Shown: positions 17,666-26,432, counted from the stretch's first letter. The stretch is 64,000 nucleotides of DNA from Xylanibacter ruminicola (GCA_015060625.1 SUYC01000008.1:1-64000), one strand, 5' to 3'. The notes: a model not told the origin generated them from the letters alone. Numbers and translations: made by a program.

Positions 17666-17934
17666 GAATAAAGAAAGACTTTGTGCTGCGCGAAGTGTGC
17701 GGCGAGAACGTGATTATGTGTGAAGGCCTCAAAGCCATCGATTTTAGAAAGATATTGGCCTTGAACAAAAGTGCCGCGTGGATATGGAAAGAGGCGCAGG
17801 TACAGGGCGACTTCACCATAGAATCCCTGACCGAAAGGCTTTGTGAGGAATACGACGTCACAGCTGAAGAAGCCCGTTCCTGCGTGACGGACATCCTCGA
17901 AAAGTGGGACAAAGAGGGCGTGATTGAAAAATAA
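17662..17934 (+). CDS. PqqD-like leader-binding protein 2
   Basis: The protein has 90 residues with the same fold as the gene at 15300: FVLREVCGENVIMCEG, LNKSAAWIWKEAQVQGDFTIESLTERLCEEYDVTAEEARSCVTDILEKW. It is clearly diverged from the first copy. It sits between the peptidase and exporter genes, so it may present the leader to the protease or the transporter and not to the radical-SAM enzymes. The position suggests this; no motif proves it. Confidence 0.8.
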   Translation: MRIKKDFVLREVCGENVIMCEGLKAIDFRKILALNKSAAWIWKEAQVQGDFTIESLTERLCEEYDVTAEEARSCVTDILEKWDKEGVIEK

Positions 17935-19597
17935 ATGGCCTCCCCTGCCTAACACTGGTAGTGGAATGAAATACTTCTCATGGCTGTGGCAGAACTCATG
18001 CGGCATCCGCTGGAATACAGCGGTGCGCATTGTAACTGGCATCGTTCAGGTTGTGCTTGGCCTGCTGATGGTGTGGCTCAGCAAGCGATTCATTGACGAG
18101 ACCATCCGCACGGGAACGGCTGACGATGTGCTGAGGATGGTTAAACTGTTGGTGCTGACCGTCGTGGGCGGTGTGGTGTTGAGACAAGTGGGCTATTGGC
18201 TGAAAACCTCAGCAAATGTACGGCAGTCGAACGCTCTGCGACTGCGTATCTTCGGCAGGTTGTTTCACAGACAGTTGTTCACGGGCGACGAACTGCACTC
18301 GGGTGACGTGTCCTCGCGACTGGCCAAGGACATAGAACAGGTGACAAAAGTCACGACAGATACCCTGCCCGAGATGTTGATTACAGGCATCAAACTCTGC
18401 GGCGCTTTCCTGCTGATGCGCTGGTTCGACGAACGGCTGGCATGGGCATTGCTGTTACTGACACCATTGGCCATCGTTTTTGGCAAACTGATTGCTCGTC
18501 GGTTGCGCCACATGACGCTTGACATCCGACAGGACGAGAGCCGCATCCAGATGCAGGTGCAGGAAGGTATGGAACATAATGCCGTGCTACGCTCCTTAGG
18601 CTCGGAGCAGTGGGTTACCGACAGGCTCGACTCGATGCAGCAGCGACTTCGTGGCAATGTGATGCGACGCCTGCGGTTTACCGTCGTCACACGGCTCATC
18701 ATGGGCTGCGCCTTCGGACTGGGCTATTTGCTGGCCTTCGTGTGGGGAGGCATTGGACTGCGTAACGGCACGATCACTTTCGGCGTAATGACCTCATTTC
18801 TGCAACTGGTAAGTATGATTCAAGGCCCTATTCTGCAATTGCTGAACATGGTGCCGGAGGTGATACATGCTACCGCCAGCATTGACCGACTTGAAGAGTT
18901 GGAACAGACAACGCAAGTGCCAACTGTTGCACGGACAGGCAAAACAAGTTCTAAAGGCATCAATTTCAAAGATGTGTCCTTCCGCTATAGCAAGGGCGAC
19001 AGGGAGATTCTTTCGCATTTCACTCATGAATTCCGTCCTGGCTCTAAGACATCCATCATGGGTGAGACGGGCATTGGCAAAACCACCTTGTTCCGTCTGA
19101 TACTCGGTTTTATCGAGCCGACAAACGGAGCGATAGAAGTTGGCGGAGAACTGTGTTTCGTGCCACAGGGCAATACCCTGATGAGCGGCACCATCCGCTA
19201 TAACCTGCAATTGGCAAAGCCAGATGCTACAGAAGACGAACTGCGACAGGTGCTGCATACTGCCTGTGCTGATTTTGTCTTTGATCTGCCCGATGGCATC
19301 GACACCGAACTTGGAGAACGAGGCAGCGGACTCAGTGAGGGTCAGGCCCAGCGTATTGCCATCGCCCGTGGACTGCTTCATGGTGGCGACATCCTCCTGC
19401 TTGACGAAATCAGCAGTTCCCTCGACGAGCCCACAGAGTACGAACTATATCGCCGCCTTTTCAAGACATATCCACAAAAGACCATGCTTTTCATCACCCA
19501 CCGAAAGGCTGTTAGCGAGTTGTGCGGCGAGGTCGTTTGCCTCTCAATGATATCATCTTTTTACGCAACTGCGAAAAAGAATCTCATAACAGGTTAA
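17924..19597 (+). CDS. ABC exporter (fused permease-ATPase) for the peptide
   Basis: This 557-residue ABC protein has an N-terminal transmembrane domain with six predicted spans (residues 20-310) and a C-terminal ATPase with Walker A GETGIGKTT (about 382), signature LSEGQAQR (about 473) and Walker B ILLLDEIS. It lacks an N-terminal C39 peptidase domain. It is expected to export the modified peptide across the inner membrane. The first 11 bases overlap the PqqD-like gene; the Met at 17966 is an alternative start. It is the last gene of the operon. Confidence 0.8.
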   Translation: MKNKWPPLPNTGSGMKYFSWLWQNSCGIRWNTAVRIVTGIVQVVLGLLMVWLSKRFIDETIRTGTADDVLRMVKLLVLTVVGGVVLRQVGYWLKTSANVRQSNALRLRIFGRLFHRQLFTGDELHSGDVSSRLAKDIEQVTKVTTDTLPEMLITGIKLCGAFLLMRWFDERLAWALLLLTPLAIVFGKLIARRLRHMTLDIRQDESRIQMQVQEGMEHNAVLRSLGSEQWVTDRLDSMQQRLRGNVMRRLRFTVVTRLIMGCAFGLGYLLAFVWGGIGLRNGTITFGVMTSFLQLVSMIQGPILQLLNMVPEVIHATASIDRLEELEQTTQVPTVARTGKTSSKGINFKDVSFRYSKGDREILSHFTHEFRPGSKTSIMGETGIGKTTLFRLILGFIEPTNGAIEVGGELCFVPQGNTLMSGTIRYNLQLAKPDATEDELRQVLHTACADFVFDLPDGIDTELGERGSGLSEGQAQRIAIARGLLHGGDILLLDEISSSLDEPTEYELYRRLFKTYPQKTMLFITHRKAVSELCGEVVCLSMISSFYATAKKNLITG

Positions 19598-19676
19598 CTG
19601 AAATTAATTGAACTTTAACTAACTGAAAATCAACAAATAAAAACATATTATCAGCTAAGAAATAGTTATCCAATTT

Positions 19677-19708
19677 CTTGGCAATATGATTTATTCTCCC
19701 TACCTTTG
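19677..19708 (+). promoter_or_regulatory. Promoter of the mobilization genes
   Basis: A CTTG at 19677-19680 and TACCTTTG at 19701-19708 have a 20-base spacing. The leader to the ATG at 19855 is about 140 bases and holds two hairpins. Confidence 0.6.
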
Positions 19709-19854
19709 TGCTGTCGGAGGTGTCGAAACGTGACGTAAGTTAGCAAGAGGTTTTTTCGTGATACGAAAAACTCTTGAACACTTGGCGACAAGTGTTGATG
19801 GCTGAGTACTCGCAGGCTCGCACCTCTTATGTTGAACATTAATCGTATTTAATT
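19709..19854. other. Putative oriT / structured leader
   Basis: Two hairpins follow the promoter. One is AAGAG..TTTTTCGT / ACGAAAAACTCTT (19745-19775). The other is AACACTTG / CAAGTGTT (19777-19784, 19789-19796) closed by the GNRA-type loop GCGA. The position just upstream of the MobC-like and relaxase genes fits an origin of transfer. A nick site cannot be named from sequence alone. Confidence 0.45.
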
Positions 19855-20256
19855 ATGCAGGATAGCACCAACGAAAAGAGAATTATGAGGCGCAGGGGAA
19901 GACCGCGCAAGTCAGAAATGGAGAATTCGACGGTTAGGAAACCGAGGGCTTTGAGACTGTCGGACGAGGAAGAGAAGTACATTGCTGGCAATGCCAGGAA
20001 GTGCCGGATGAACTTCAGTGAGTATTGCAGACAGGTGTTGATGGACTATAAACCTAAGATGCCTGACACATTGTTCCGGGACGAGTTGTTTGCTGCCCGT
20101 AAGGATATAGTGAACTTCATCAACAACATCAAGGGACTCAAAATGGGGAGTGAGGAACGGAAGGAATTTCTCAGGTCGATGCCCGTGATTCAGCAGTGGT
20201 GGAAGAGACTGTTCCCGATGATTGAGTTTCTTGACAAAAGGATTGAAAGGGGTTAA
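19855..20256 (+). CDS. MobC-like relaxosome protein
   Basis: This 133-residue protein has a basic N-terminus (RRRGRPRKSE) and a ribbon-helix-helix region (PRALRLSDEEEKYIAGNARKCRMNFSEYCRQVLMDYKP, residues 30-68), as in MobC/BmgB-type relaxosome proteins of Bacteroides elements. It would bind oriT and help the relaxase nick. The relaxase begins 3 bases downstream. Confidence is high for the role because of the pair. Confidence 0.75.
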   Translation: MQDSTNEKRIMRRRGRPRKSEMENSTVRKPRALRLSDEEEKYIAGNARKCRMNFSEYCRQVLMDYKPKMPDTLFRDELFAARKDIVNFINNIKGLKMGSEERKEFLRSMPVIQQWWKRLFPMIEFLDKRIERG

Positions 20257-20259
20257 GCG

Positions 20260-21513
20260 ATGATAGCAAGAGCAAGAGCCGTGGCGCACGGCAGCGCCTA
20301 TACGACGTATGCCACACTGAAAAGGGATGCAGAGTTCGTCTGCTGTGAAAATATGGCGGGGGATATGACCGCTGCCGTGACGGATGATGACCTGGACAAC
20401 ATCTGGTTGCAGTTCAAGTATGCCGGGGATAATTATATCGCCAAAGGCAAAGCCGTGAGCAGAAATCTGATAGCGATGGAGGTGTCTCCCACTAAGGAAG
20501 AGTCGAAGGACTGGACGCTGGAGCAATGGAAGTGGTTTGCACATCGATTCATTGAAGAAATGGATAAGATTGAGTTTAGGGATAAGAATGGAAAAGTGTC
20601 GTCGAAACGGATGGACTTGGCGCATAGCAAATGGATTGCCATGCTGCACCATGATGCCAAGAGTGGGATTCCACATCTGCATTTCATGGTGTCGCGCTTT
20701 ACCATCGATGGCAGGATCAATGACACCAACCTGATAGGCTTGAAGGCAACAATGGCTGCAAACAGCATTAACCAAAGCCTGGGCTGGAAGCAGTCGCAGG
20801 AGATCAGCGCGGAACACAAGACTGAGATTAAAGATGCCCTCTATGACATTCTGAGAAAAATGAATCGCTTTGACTGGGATGTCTATCTGCGAATGATAAA
20901 GGAACGTGGCTATTCTGCCGAACTCAAAAAGGATAGTAATGGCGAGGTCGTGGGCTATAGAATCAAGCGAGGTAACTCAAAATATAACGCCTCAGAAATT
21001 GGCCGACAGCTGACGGCTAGTAGAATAGAGGCGACTTGGAGGCAGTTGCACAAGGACATGGAAGCTGAAACGGCCAAAAGGAAAGCCGATGAGCAAAAAG
21101 CCAGGATCGAGTACGCAGAACGCCATCACTTTGTTTGTGAGCCTGTAAGTCCTGATACTAAGAAGGAGCATTTTGAGTTTGACCGCAGTATTGCTGATGG
21201 CAAAGAGCCTGAGCACTTCACCTTTGAGGTCTCTGAGAATCTCGTTGATGCCATGTGCAGTTCCTTCAAGGCACTCGAAGACGAGTTTGAGTTTGTGCTC
21301 GAAGAAGTAATAGAGACTTCACTCTTCGTATTCTTTGAATTGATGAGTGTTCCGGGCGGTTCAGGCTATTCGTCTGGCGGTGGTGGTGGAAACAATGATC
21401 TTCCTCACAAGAAGAAGGACGACGACGATGAATTGCTGCGTGCCATGCGTATCGCCAAGGCTGTTGCCCGCAGTTGTCCGCGCAAGGTCATTCGTCATGG
21501 TTATGGAAGATAA
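20260..21513 (+). CDS. Relaxase / mobilization nuclease
   Basis: The 417-residue protein has the relaxase metal-binding motif HLHFMV (His about 138-140) in HHDAKSGIPHLHFMVSR. A candidate catalytic Tyr lies in the N-terminal AHGSAYTTYATLK. It would nick oriT and lead the strand in transfer, using a helper conjugation machine. The C-terminus is low complexity and acidic, with SSGGGGGNND and a KKKDDDDE run. The usual MobA/BmgA architecture is kept. Confidence 0.8.
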   Translation: MIARARAVAHGSAYTTYATLKRDAEFVCCENMAGDMTAAVTDDDLDNIWLQFKYAGDNYIAKGKAVSRNLIAMEVSPTKEESKDWTLEQWKWFAHRFIEEMDKIEFRDKNGKVSSKRMDLAHSKWIAMLHHDAKSGIPHLHFMVSRFTIDGRINDTNLIGLKATMAANSINQSLGWKQSQEISAEHKTEIKDALYDILRKMNRFDWDVYLRMIKERGYSAELKKDSNGEVVGYRIKRGNSKYNASEIGRQLTASRIEATWRQLHKDMEAETAKRKADEQKARIEYAERHHFVCEPVSPDTKKEHFEFDRSIADGKEPEHFTFEVSENLVDAMCSSFKALEDEFEFVLEEVIETSLFVFFELMSVPGGSGYSSGGGGGNNDLPHKKKDDDDELLRAMRIAKAVARSCPRKVIRHGYGR

Positions 21514-21550
21514 TAATATAATTATGTAAAAGTGCAAATATATTAATGTA

Positions 21551-22222
21551 ATGAAAAAATATAAAGATGCAGAAAGCCTGTTCGACAATGTAGAGGGGCA
21601 GGAAGAAAAGGAGAATATGACTGTAGCTGGTACGTCTCAAAATGAGAACGTGCCAGCTCCTATCGGGGGAGAATCAACGTTTAGTGCTGACTATCTGGAG
21701 AAAATCCTACAGATACAACGGAATTTTGACAGACAGCAAGAGCAGAACGCTAAGATTTTGGAGTCTATGGAAAGGCTTATTATACGTCTAGAGGGCTGCA
21801 AGAATATAAAAGTAAGTCTTTCTGAAGATGACAAGAATCTGTTGTCTGCCCTTCCTATAACAATCAACAAACATGTTGCCACGACAGTAGGAGAGGCAGG
21901 ACAGAAAGTAAAAGAGGACATAGACAAGCAAACCGTATCTTCGATGAAATCACTCACTGGAACATGTGACAAGAAGACTGAGGAATTAAAGAAGGTGCTT
22001 AACAACAAGGGTATCTATCTTTCTTGGTGGAACTTCTGGGCAATGATTATAATGGCAATTACCAGTGTAGGCTATGCCATATATGCTGCATTCAACAGAT
22101 GCCTATGGGATGAGTTATGGGAGAGACTGTGGTTTCCATTATTAGTGTTTTTGTTCTTTGTTTGTTCAATAGGCTTAATGGTCTGGCTCAATCTCAGAGA
22201 ATACAGAATACCCAAATATTAA
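21551..22222 (+). CDS. Membrane protein with coiled coil, mobilization region
   Basis: This 223-residue protein has a soluble N-terminus with a coiled coil (about residues 50-85: YLEKILQIQRNFDRQQEQNAKILESME). Two membrane segments lie near the C-terminus (about 157-180 and 196-216). It follows the relaxase by 37 bases. I do not recognise a defined family. Similar small membrane proteins sit at this place in other Bacteroidales mobilizable elements, so a role in transfer is possible. Confidence 0.5.
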   Translation: MKKYKDAESLFDNVEGQEEKENMTVAGTSQNENVPAPIGGESTFSADYLEKILQIQRNFDRQQEQNAKILESMERLIIRLEGCKNIKVSLSEDDKNLLSALPITINKHVATTVGEAGQKVKEDIDKQTVSSMKSLTGTCDKKTEELKKVLNNKGIYLSWWNFWAMIIMAITSVGYAIYAAFNRCLWDELWERLWFPLLVFLFFVCSIGLMVWLNLREYRIPKY

Positions 22223-22274
22223 AGCCTCTATCTGCAAACTCTGAGATTACAAACTGCAAAATCAGGAGTCAAGG

Positions 22275-22313
22275 AACGCCAAAACAATAATTATCACGCC
22301 AAAAACACGCCAA
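22275..22313. repeat. Subterminal CACGCC repeats, right end
   Basis: AACGCC at 22275 and CACGCC at 22295 and 22306 repeat the pattern of the left end. The 24 bases 22290-22313 are identical to 2712-2735, in the same orientation. Confidence 0.5.
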
Positions 22314-22320
22314 TTTGGGA

Positions 22321-22361
22321 TAAAAGAAATCCGCTAAGTACTGATTTTCAGTGACTTAGCG
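22321..22361 (-). terminator. Terminator hairpin behind tRNA-Gln, carried by the element
   Basis: The 30-base stem at 22332-22361 equals the left copy at 2537-2566. On the minus strand it follows the tRNA by 10 bases and leads into a T-rich stretch (complement of 22321-22330). It replaces the terminator displaced by insertion. Confidence 0.6.
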
Positions 22362-22386
22362 GACTAACTAGTTGGGGTACCCGGAC
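22332..22386. repeat. Right attachment repeat (attR)
   Basis: This is the second copy of the 55-base direct repeat. The 18 identical bases 22369-22386 include the 3' end of the complete tRNA-Gln gene, so integration used the tRNA 3' end and rebuilt it. Confidence 0.8.
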
Positions 22387-22442
22387 TCGAACCAGGAAAG
22401 GCAGGACCAGAATCTGCAGTGTTACCATTACACCATACCCCA
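22372..22442 (-). tRNA. tRNA-Gln (CTG)
   Basis: This 71-base gene folds with acceptor TGGGGTA/TACCCCA, T-arm loop TTCGAGT and anticodon loop TTCTGGT, giving anticodon CTG (Gln). Base A31 faces C39, so the last anticodon-stem pair is open. CCA is not encoded. It is the insertion target of the element. Confidence 0.9.
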
Positions 22443-22563
22443 AAATGTTTTTGCTTGAGAACTCTCTTGTTCTGTTTTGCGGGTGCAAAGGTACTACTTT
22501 TTCTTGAACTACCAAAATTTTTTCGAGAAAAATTATAAAAAACCGCAAATTTTCCACTTTTTT

Positions 22564-22594
22564 TTTGTTTTTTGCCCAATTTACACTACCTTTG
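22564..22594 (+). promoter_or_regulatory. Promoter of rsfS-ftsH-cdsA
   Basis: TTTG at 22564-22567 and TACCTTTG at 22587-22594 have a 19-base spacing. The leader before the ATG at 22619 is about 18 bases. Confidence 0.7.
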
Positions 22595-22618
22595 TGCACA
22601 AATAATAGTAAATTTTGA

Positions 22619-22969
22619 ATGATACAACTTGTAGAAACGATTAAAGACGCGATTCAGGAGAAGAAAGGCTGCGATATTGTGGTGGCCGACCTGACAAAAA
22701 TAGAAGGAACCATCTGTCAGTATTTCATTATCTGCACTGGCAACTCGCCTACGCAGGTTGAGGCTATAGCCGAGTCGGTGGGTGATATGGTGCGTGAACA
22801 GTTAGGCGAGAAGCCTGCACACGTAGTGGGCTTGGAGAATGCACTTTGGGTAGCTATGGATTATACCGATGTGTTGGTGCATATTTTCTTGCCTGACGTG
22901 CGTGAATATTACGATCTGGAGCATCTGTGGGAGGATGCACCGCTTACACGTATTCCCAATTTAGATTAG
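22619..22969 (+). CDS. rsfS: Ribosomal silencing factor RsfS
   Basis: This 116-residue protein matches the RsfS/Iojap family over its length (VVVADLTKIEGTICQYFIICTGNSPTQVEAIAESV, and DYTDVLVHIFLPDVREYYDLEHLW). It binds uL14 and blocks subunit joining in starvation. It heads an operon with ftsH 15 bases downstream, an arrangement common in Bacteroidetes. Confidence 0.9.
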   Translation: MIQLVETIKDAIQEKKGCDIVVADLTKIEGTICQYFIICTGNSPTQVEAIAESVGDMVREQLGEKPAHVVGLENALWVAMDYTDVLVHIFLPDVREYYDLEHLWEDAPLTRIPNLD

Positions 22970-22984
22970 TATATATATAGGTAT

Positions 22985-25057
22985 ATGGAGAATAATCAAA
23001 AACCAACCAAGAATAATGGAGCCAACGGCCCTAAGATGAATATGCCCAAGTTCAATATGAACTGGATATATTTTATTGCCATTCTGACTTTAGGATTGCT
23101 TTACTTTACCAGTGGCGGTGCCGAAAACAGTAGCGTGGCCAAAACTGCATCGTATAGTGAGTTTAAAACAATGGTTGAGCGTGGCTATGCCAAAAAAATT
23201 GTGGTTAACAAGCATCAGAGCGTGTTACGCATGTATGTTAAGCCTGAGCATATTCGCGATGTGTTCCATCAGGGCACGCAGCAAACGGGTGTTGAGCCTT
23301 ATTTGGAAGTAGAGTTCGGTAGCGTAGATCAGGTAGAGCAGTTTGTGGCCAAAGCTAAGGAAGAAAAGGTGTTCACTGGTGATCTGTCTTTCGATAATAA
23401 ACATGATAACGACTTCTTGTCGATAATTATCTCTAATCTATTACCTATATTATTTATTGTAGGTGTGTGGATTTTTATCATGCGTCGTATGGGCGGCGGA
23501 GGCGGTGCCGTTGGTGGTGGCGTTTTCAACGTGGGCAAGAGTAAGGCCAAGATGTATGAGAAGGGTGGTGAGTTGGGTATCACATTCAAGGATGTGGCCG
23601 GACAAGCAGGAGCCAAGCAAGAGGTACAGGAGATTGTTGATTTCCTGAAGAATCCGCAGAAATATACCGACTTGGGAGGTAAGATACCCAAGGGAGCTCT
23701 GTTGGTTGGTCCTCCAGGAACAGGTAAGACACTGTTAGCAAAGGCTGTAGCAGGCGAGGCAGGTGTGCCCTTCTTCTCAATGAGCGGATCAGACTTTGTT
23801 GAGATGTTTGTCGGCGTGGGTGCCAGTCGTGTTCGCGATCTGTTCCAGCAGGCTAAGGCCAAGAGTCCTTGTATCATCTTCATCGATGAGATTGATGCCG
23901 TGGGACGTGCCCGTTCAAAGAACCCTGCCATGGGTGGTAACGATGAGCGCGAGAATACCTTGAATGCTCTGCTCACTGAGATGGACGGTTTCGGAACTAA
24001 CAGTGGTATCATCATCCTGGCAGCTACCAACCGTGCTGATATGCTCGATTCAGCTCTGTTACGTGCTGGTCGTTTTGATCGTCAGATACATGTAGATTTG
24101 CCGGACCTTAACGAGCGTAAGGAGGTATTCAAGGTTCATTTGAAGCCTGTGAAGATTGATGAGAGTGTGGATATCGACTTCCTGGCTCGTCAGACGCCTG
24201 GTTTTTCGGGTGCAGATATTGCCAACGTATGTAACGAGGCTGCTCTGATAGCTGCCCGCCATAATAGTCAGACAGTATCGAAGCAGGATTTCCTGGATGC
24301 TGTCGATCGTATTATTGGTGGATTGGAGAAGAAAACCAAGGTAATGACTCTGGCCGAGAAACGTTCGATTGCTATCCATGAGGCTGGACATGCCACCATT
24401 TCTTGGTTCACGGAGTTTGCTAATCCTTTGGTTAAGGTCTCGATTGTGCCACGAGGACAAGCTTTAGGCGCAGCTTGGTATCTGCCTGAGGAGCGTGTAT
24501 TACAGACCAAAGAAGCTATGCTCGACGAGATGTGTTCGTTGCTGGGTGGTCGTGCTGCTGAGGAATTATTTGTGGGACATATTTCGACAGGTGCCATGAA
24601 CGACCTTGAGCGTGTCACAAAGCAGGCTTATGGCATGATAGCTTATGCTGGTATGAGCGATAAACTGCCTAACGTGTGCTACTATAACAATGCGGAGTAT
24701 CAGTTCCAGAAGCCTTATTCGGAAACAACGGCTAAGATTATGGACGATGAGGTTCTGCGCATGATTAATGAACAGTATGATCGTGCCAAGCAGATACTGA
24801 CCGAGCACAAGGAAGGACATGCCCAATTGGCTCAGTTATTGATAGACCGTGAGGTGATTTTTGCCGAAGATGTTGAGAAGATTTTTGGTAAACGTCCTTG
24901 GACCAGCCGTGCCGAAGAACTGCTCGAAGCTCAGATGAAGGCCGATGCCGAGCGCATGGCCGAAGAGCGTGCCAAAGAACTTGAAGCCGAAGCAAAGGCT
25001 GCTGAGCAGAAAGCATTAGAGGATAAATCAGAAGAGAAGGAGGATAAGGATGCGTAA
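22985..25057 (+). CDS. ftsH: ATP-dependent zinc metalloprotease FtsH
   Basis: This 690-residue membrane protease has two membrane segments (about residues 24-43 and 142-162), AAA motifs GPPGTGKT and [10 protein letters not shown], the arginine-finger region RAGRFDRQ and the zinc motif HEAGH (about 460). The C-terminus is a long Glu/Lys/Ala-rich tail. It degrades membrane and short-lived cytosolic proteins. It overlaps cdsA by 8 bases. Confidence 0.95.
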   Translation: MENNQKPTKNNGANGPKMNMPKFNMNWIYFIAILTLGLLYFTSGGAENSSVAKTASYSEFKTMVERGYAKKIVVNKHQSVLRMYVKPEHIRDVFHQGTQQTGVEPYLEVEFGSVDQVEQFVAKAKEEKVFTGDLSFDNKHDNDFLSIIISNLLPILFIVGVWIFIMRRMGGGGGAVGGGVFNVGKSKAKMYEKGGELGITFKDVAGQAGAKQEVQEIVDFLKNPQKYTDLGGKIPKGALLVGPPGTGKTLLAKAVAGEAGVPFFSMSGSDFVEMFVGVGASRVRDLFQQAKAKSPCIIFIDEIDAVGRARSKNPAMGGNDERENTLNALLTEMDGFGTNSGIIILAATNRADMLDSALLRAGRFDRQIHVDLPDLNERKEVFKVHLKPVKIDESVDIDFLARQTPGFSGADIANVCNEAALIAARHNSQTVSKQDFLDAVDRIIGGLEKKTKVMTLAEKRSIAIHEAGHATISWFTEFANPLVKVSIVPRGQALGAAWYLPEERVLQTKEAMLDEMCSLLGGRAAEELFVGHISTGAMNDLERVTKQAYGMIAYAGMSDKLPNVCYYNNAEYQFQKPYSETTAKIMDDEVLRMINEQYDRAKQILTEHKEGHAQLAQLLIDREVIFAEDVEKIFGKRPWTSRAEELLEAQMKADAERMAEERAKELEAEAKAAEQKALEDKSEEKEDKDA

Positions 25058-25901
25058 TTTTATTGTAAGAGCTATTACGGGTGTACTGTTTGTCGCCGTG
25101 TTGGTTTGCAGTTTCCTGCGACCACAGACTATGGTGCTGCTGTTTGCCCTGATTACAGGACTCACCATATGGGAGTTTACAGGATTGGTGAACAATCGTG
25201 AGAAGGTGGCTGTTAACCGCCTGATCTCTACTGTTGCAGGTGTATATCTCTTCTTTGCTATGGCAGGTTTTTGCAGTGAGTTCACTCCATCTGCTGTTTT
25301 TATTCCTTACCTTGTGTCAATCATCTACTTGATGGTGGCCGAGTTATATCTGAAGAACGAGGACCCTATCCACGACTGGGCTTACACCATGATGGCTCAG
25401 CTGTATATTGCCCTACCTTTCTCACTGCTTAACACGCTGGCGTTTCACGCCGCCCCGCAGGGTTTTGTGACTTACGATGTCGTACTGCCTTTGTCGGTGT
25501 TTGTGTTCCTTTGGATGAATGATACGGGAGCCTACCTGTGTGGTTCGTTGTTAGGTAAACATAAACTCTTTCCTCGAGTTTCACCAGGAAAGAGTTGGGA
25601 GGGTAGCATTGGCGGTGGTATCTTGGTGATTGGTGTTGCCGTGCTGGTGTGGTATCTTACCGATCAATATCAACTTAATCAGTTAGGGCTGACAGCTATA
25701 GAGTGGGCAGGATTAGGCCTCACTGTAGTTGTCTTTGGCACCTGGGGCGATTTGGTTGAGAGCTTGTTTAAGCGTACCATTGGCATTAAGGATAGCGGTA
25801 ACATACTGCCGGGACATGGTGGTATGCTGGATCGTTTTGATTCGTCGCTGCTGGCCATCCCCGCTGCAGTAGTTTACCTCTACACCATTATGCTACTTTG
25901 A
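25050..25901 (+). CDS. cdsA: Phosphatidate cytidylyltransferase CdsA
   Basis: This 283-residue integral membrane enzyme makes CDP-diacylglycerol from phosphatidate and CTP. The family signature is at the C-terminus: KRTIGIKDSGNILPGHGGML and DRFDS follow in one run. About eight hydrophobic segments are visible. The stop overlaps by 9 bases with the convergent lipoprotein gene. Confidence 0.92.
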   Translation: MRNFIVRAITGVLFVAVLVCSFLRPQTMVLLFALITGLTIWEFTGLVNNREKVAVNRLISTVAGVYLFFAMAGFCSEFTPSAVFIPYLVSIIYLMVAELYLKNEDPIHDWAYTMMAQLYIALPFSLLNTLAFHAAPQGFVTYDVVLPLSVFVFLWMNDTGAYLCGSLLGKHKLFPRVSPGKSWEGSIGGGILVIGVAVLVWYLTDQYQLNQLGLTAIEWAGLGLTVVVFGTWGDLVESLFKRTIGIKDSGNILPGHGGMLDRFDSSLLAIPAAVVYLYTIMLL

Positions 25902-26363
25902 TTGATAAAGTACACTTAGAGTTGGCTTATAAGTATTATCGAGGGTAAGGGTGATGAAACTGCCTTTATCCTCGAATTTTGCGATACGGAGGTCCAAACC
26001 ATCCTTTAGCATGTTGGGCCAGGCTCCCAGTTGCTTCTCGAATGCATCGTGCATTTGTTGCCACATTTTGCGGGTGCTGTCGTTGGTCGAGATGATGTAG
26101 TTTTCCTGCAATGCCACCAATGTGTCGTTACGTTGGGCTAACATCAGACGGTAGTTAAGGTTGGGATGGAACATTGAAACGCGTGCGAAGTCAGAGTCGG
26201 TTTGGGCAGAATCGATAGCAAAACCACGGGCGGCAAGCGAATCGCAGAAGGTTTTGAAGGGCATGCCCATCGAGAGTCCACGATAGTCGAGATACTTTTT
26301 CTCGCCATTTCCACAAGCACAGAGTGCTACAATAGCCACTACGGCAATAAATAATTTCTTCAT
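25893..26363 (-). CDS. Small secreted lipoprotein
   Basis: This 156-residue protein has the signal peptide KKLFIAVVAIVALCACGNGE with lipobox ALCAC. I chose the Met at 26363 because the upstream 20 residues do not fit a signal peptide. The mature part is short and soluble, with YLDYRGLSMGMPFKTFCDSLAARGF near its N-terminus, like a small adaptor or inhibitor fold. No family is recognised with certainty. Its promoter lies at 26393-26424. Confidence 0.6.
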   Translation of the reverse strand: MKKLFIAVVAIVALCACGNGEKKYLDYRGLSMGMPFKTFCDSLAARGFAIDSAQTDSDFARVSMFHPNLNYRLMLAQRNDTLVALQENYIISTNDSTRKMWQQMHDAFEKQLGAWPNMLKDGLDLRIAKFEDKGSFITLTLDNTYKPTLSVLYQSK

Positions 26364-26392
26364 AACAATTAGTTTTTTGTAATATTCAGTGG

Positions 26393-26424
26393 CAAAGATA
26401 GATATTTTTTTTGGAGTTTCCAAA
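26393..26424 (-). promoter_or_regulatory. Promoter of the lipoprotein gene
   Basis: On the minus strand TTTGG (26424-26420) and TATCTTTG (26400-26393) have a 19-base spacing. It diverges from the promoter box of the TonB receptor gene. Confidence 0.7.
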
Positions 26425-26432
26425 AAAACTAT

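Larger units (their letters stand above)
2574..22386. mobile_element. Integrated mobilizable element in tRNA-Gln (about 19.8 kb)
   Basis: The element is bounded by att cores at 2574-2591 and 22369-22386. It carries a tyrosine integrase just inside the left end and a relaxosome protein plus relaxase near the right end. Between them are a regulator, HTH protein, ParA, RHH protein and primase-helicase. No conjugation (type IV secretion) genes are present, so it is an integrative mobilizable element that would need a helper. The cargo is the RiPP-type operon at 12465-19597. An endolysin remnant at 12132-12326 suggests the cargo slot has been used before. Confidence 0.85.

Noticed and set aside
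12465..19597. Lasso peptide cluster
   Set aside because: PqqD-, HprK- and protease-like genes fit, but no asparagine-synthetase-like cyclase is present and the maturases are radical-SAM enzymes.
2574..22386. Full conjugative element or prophage
   Set aside because: There are no type IV secretion or phage structural genes; only a relaxase pair and a muramidase remnant are visible.
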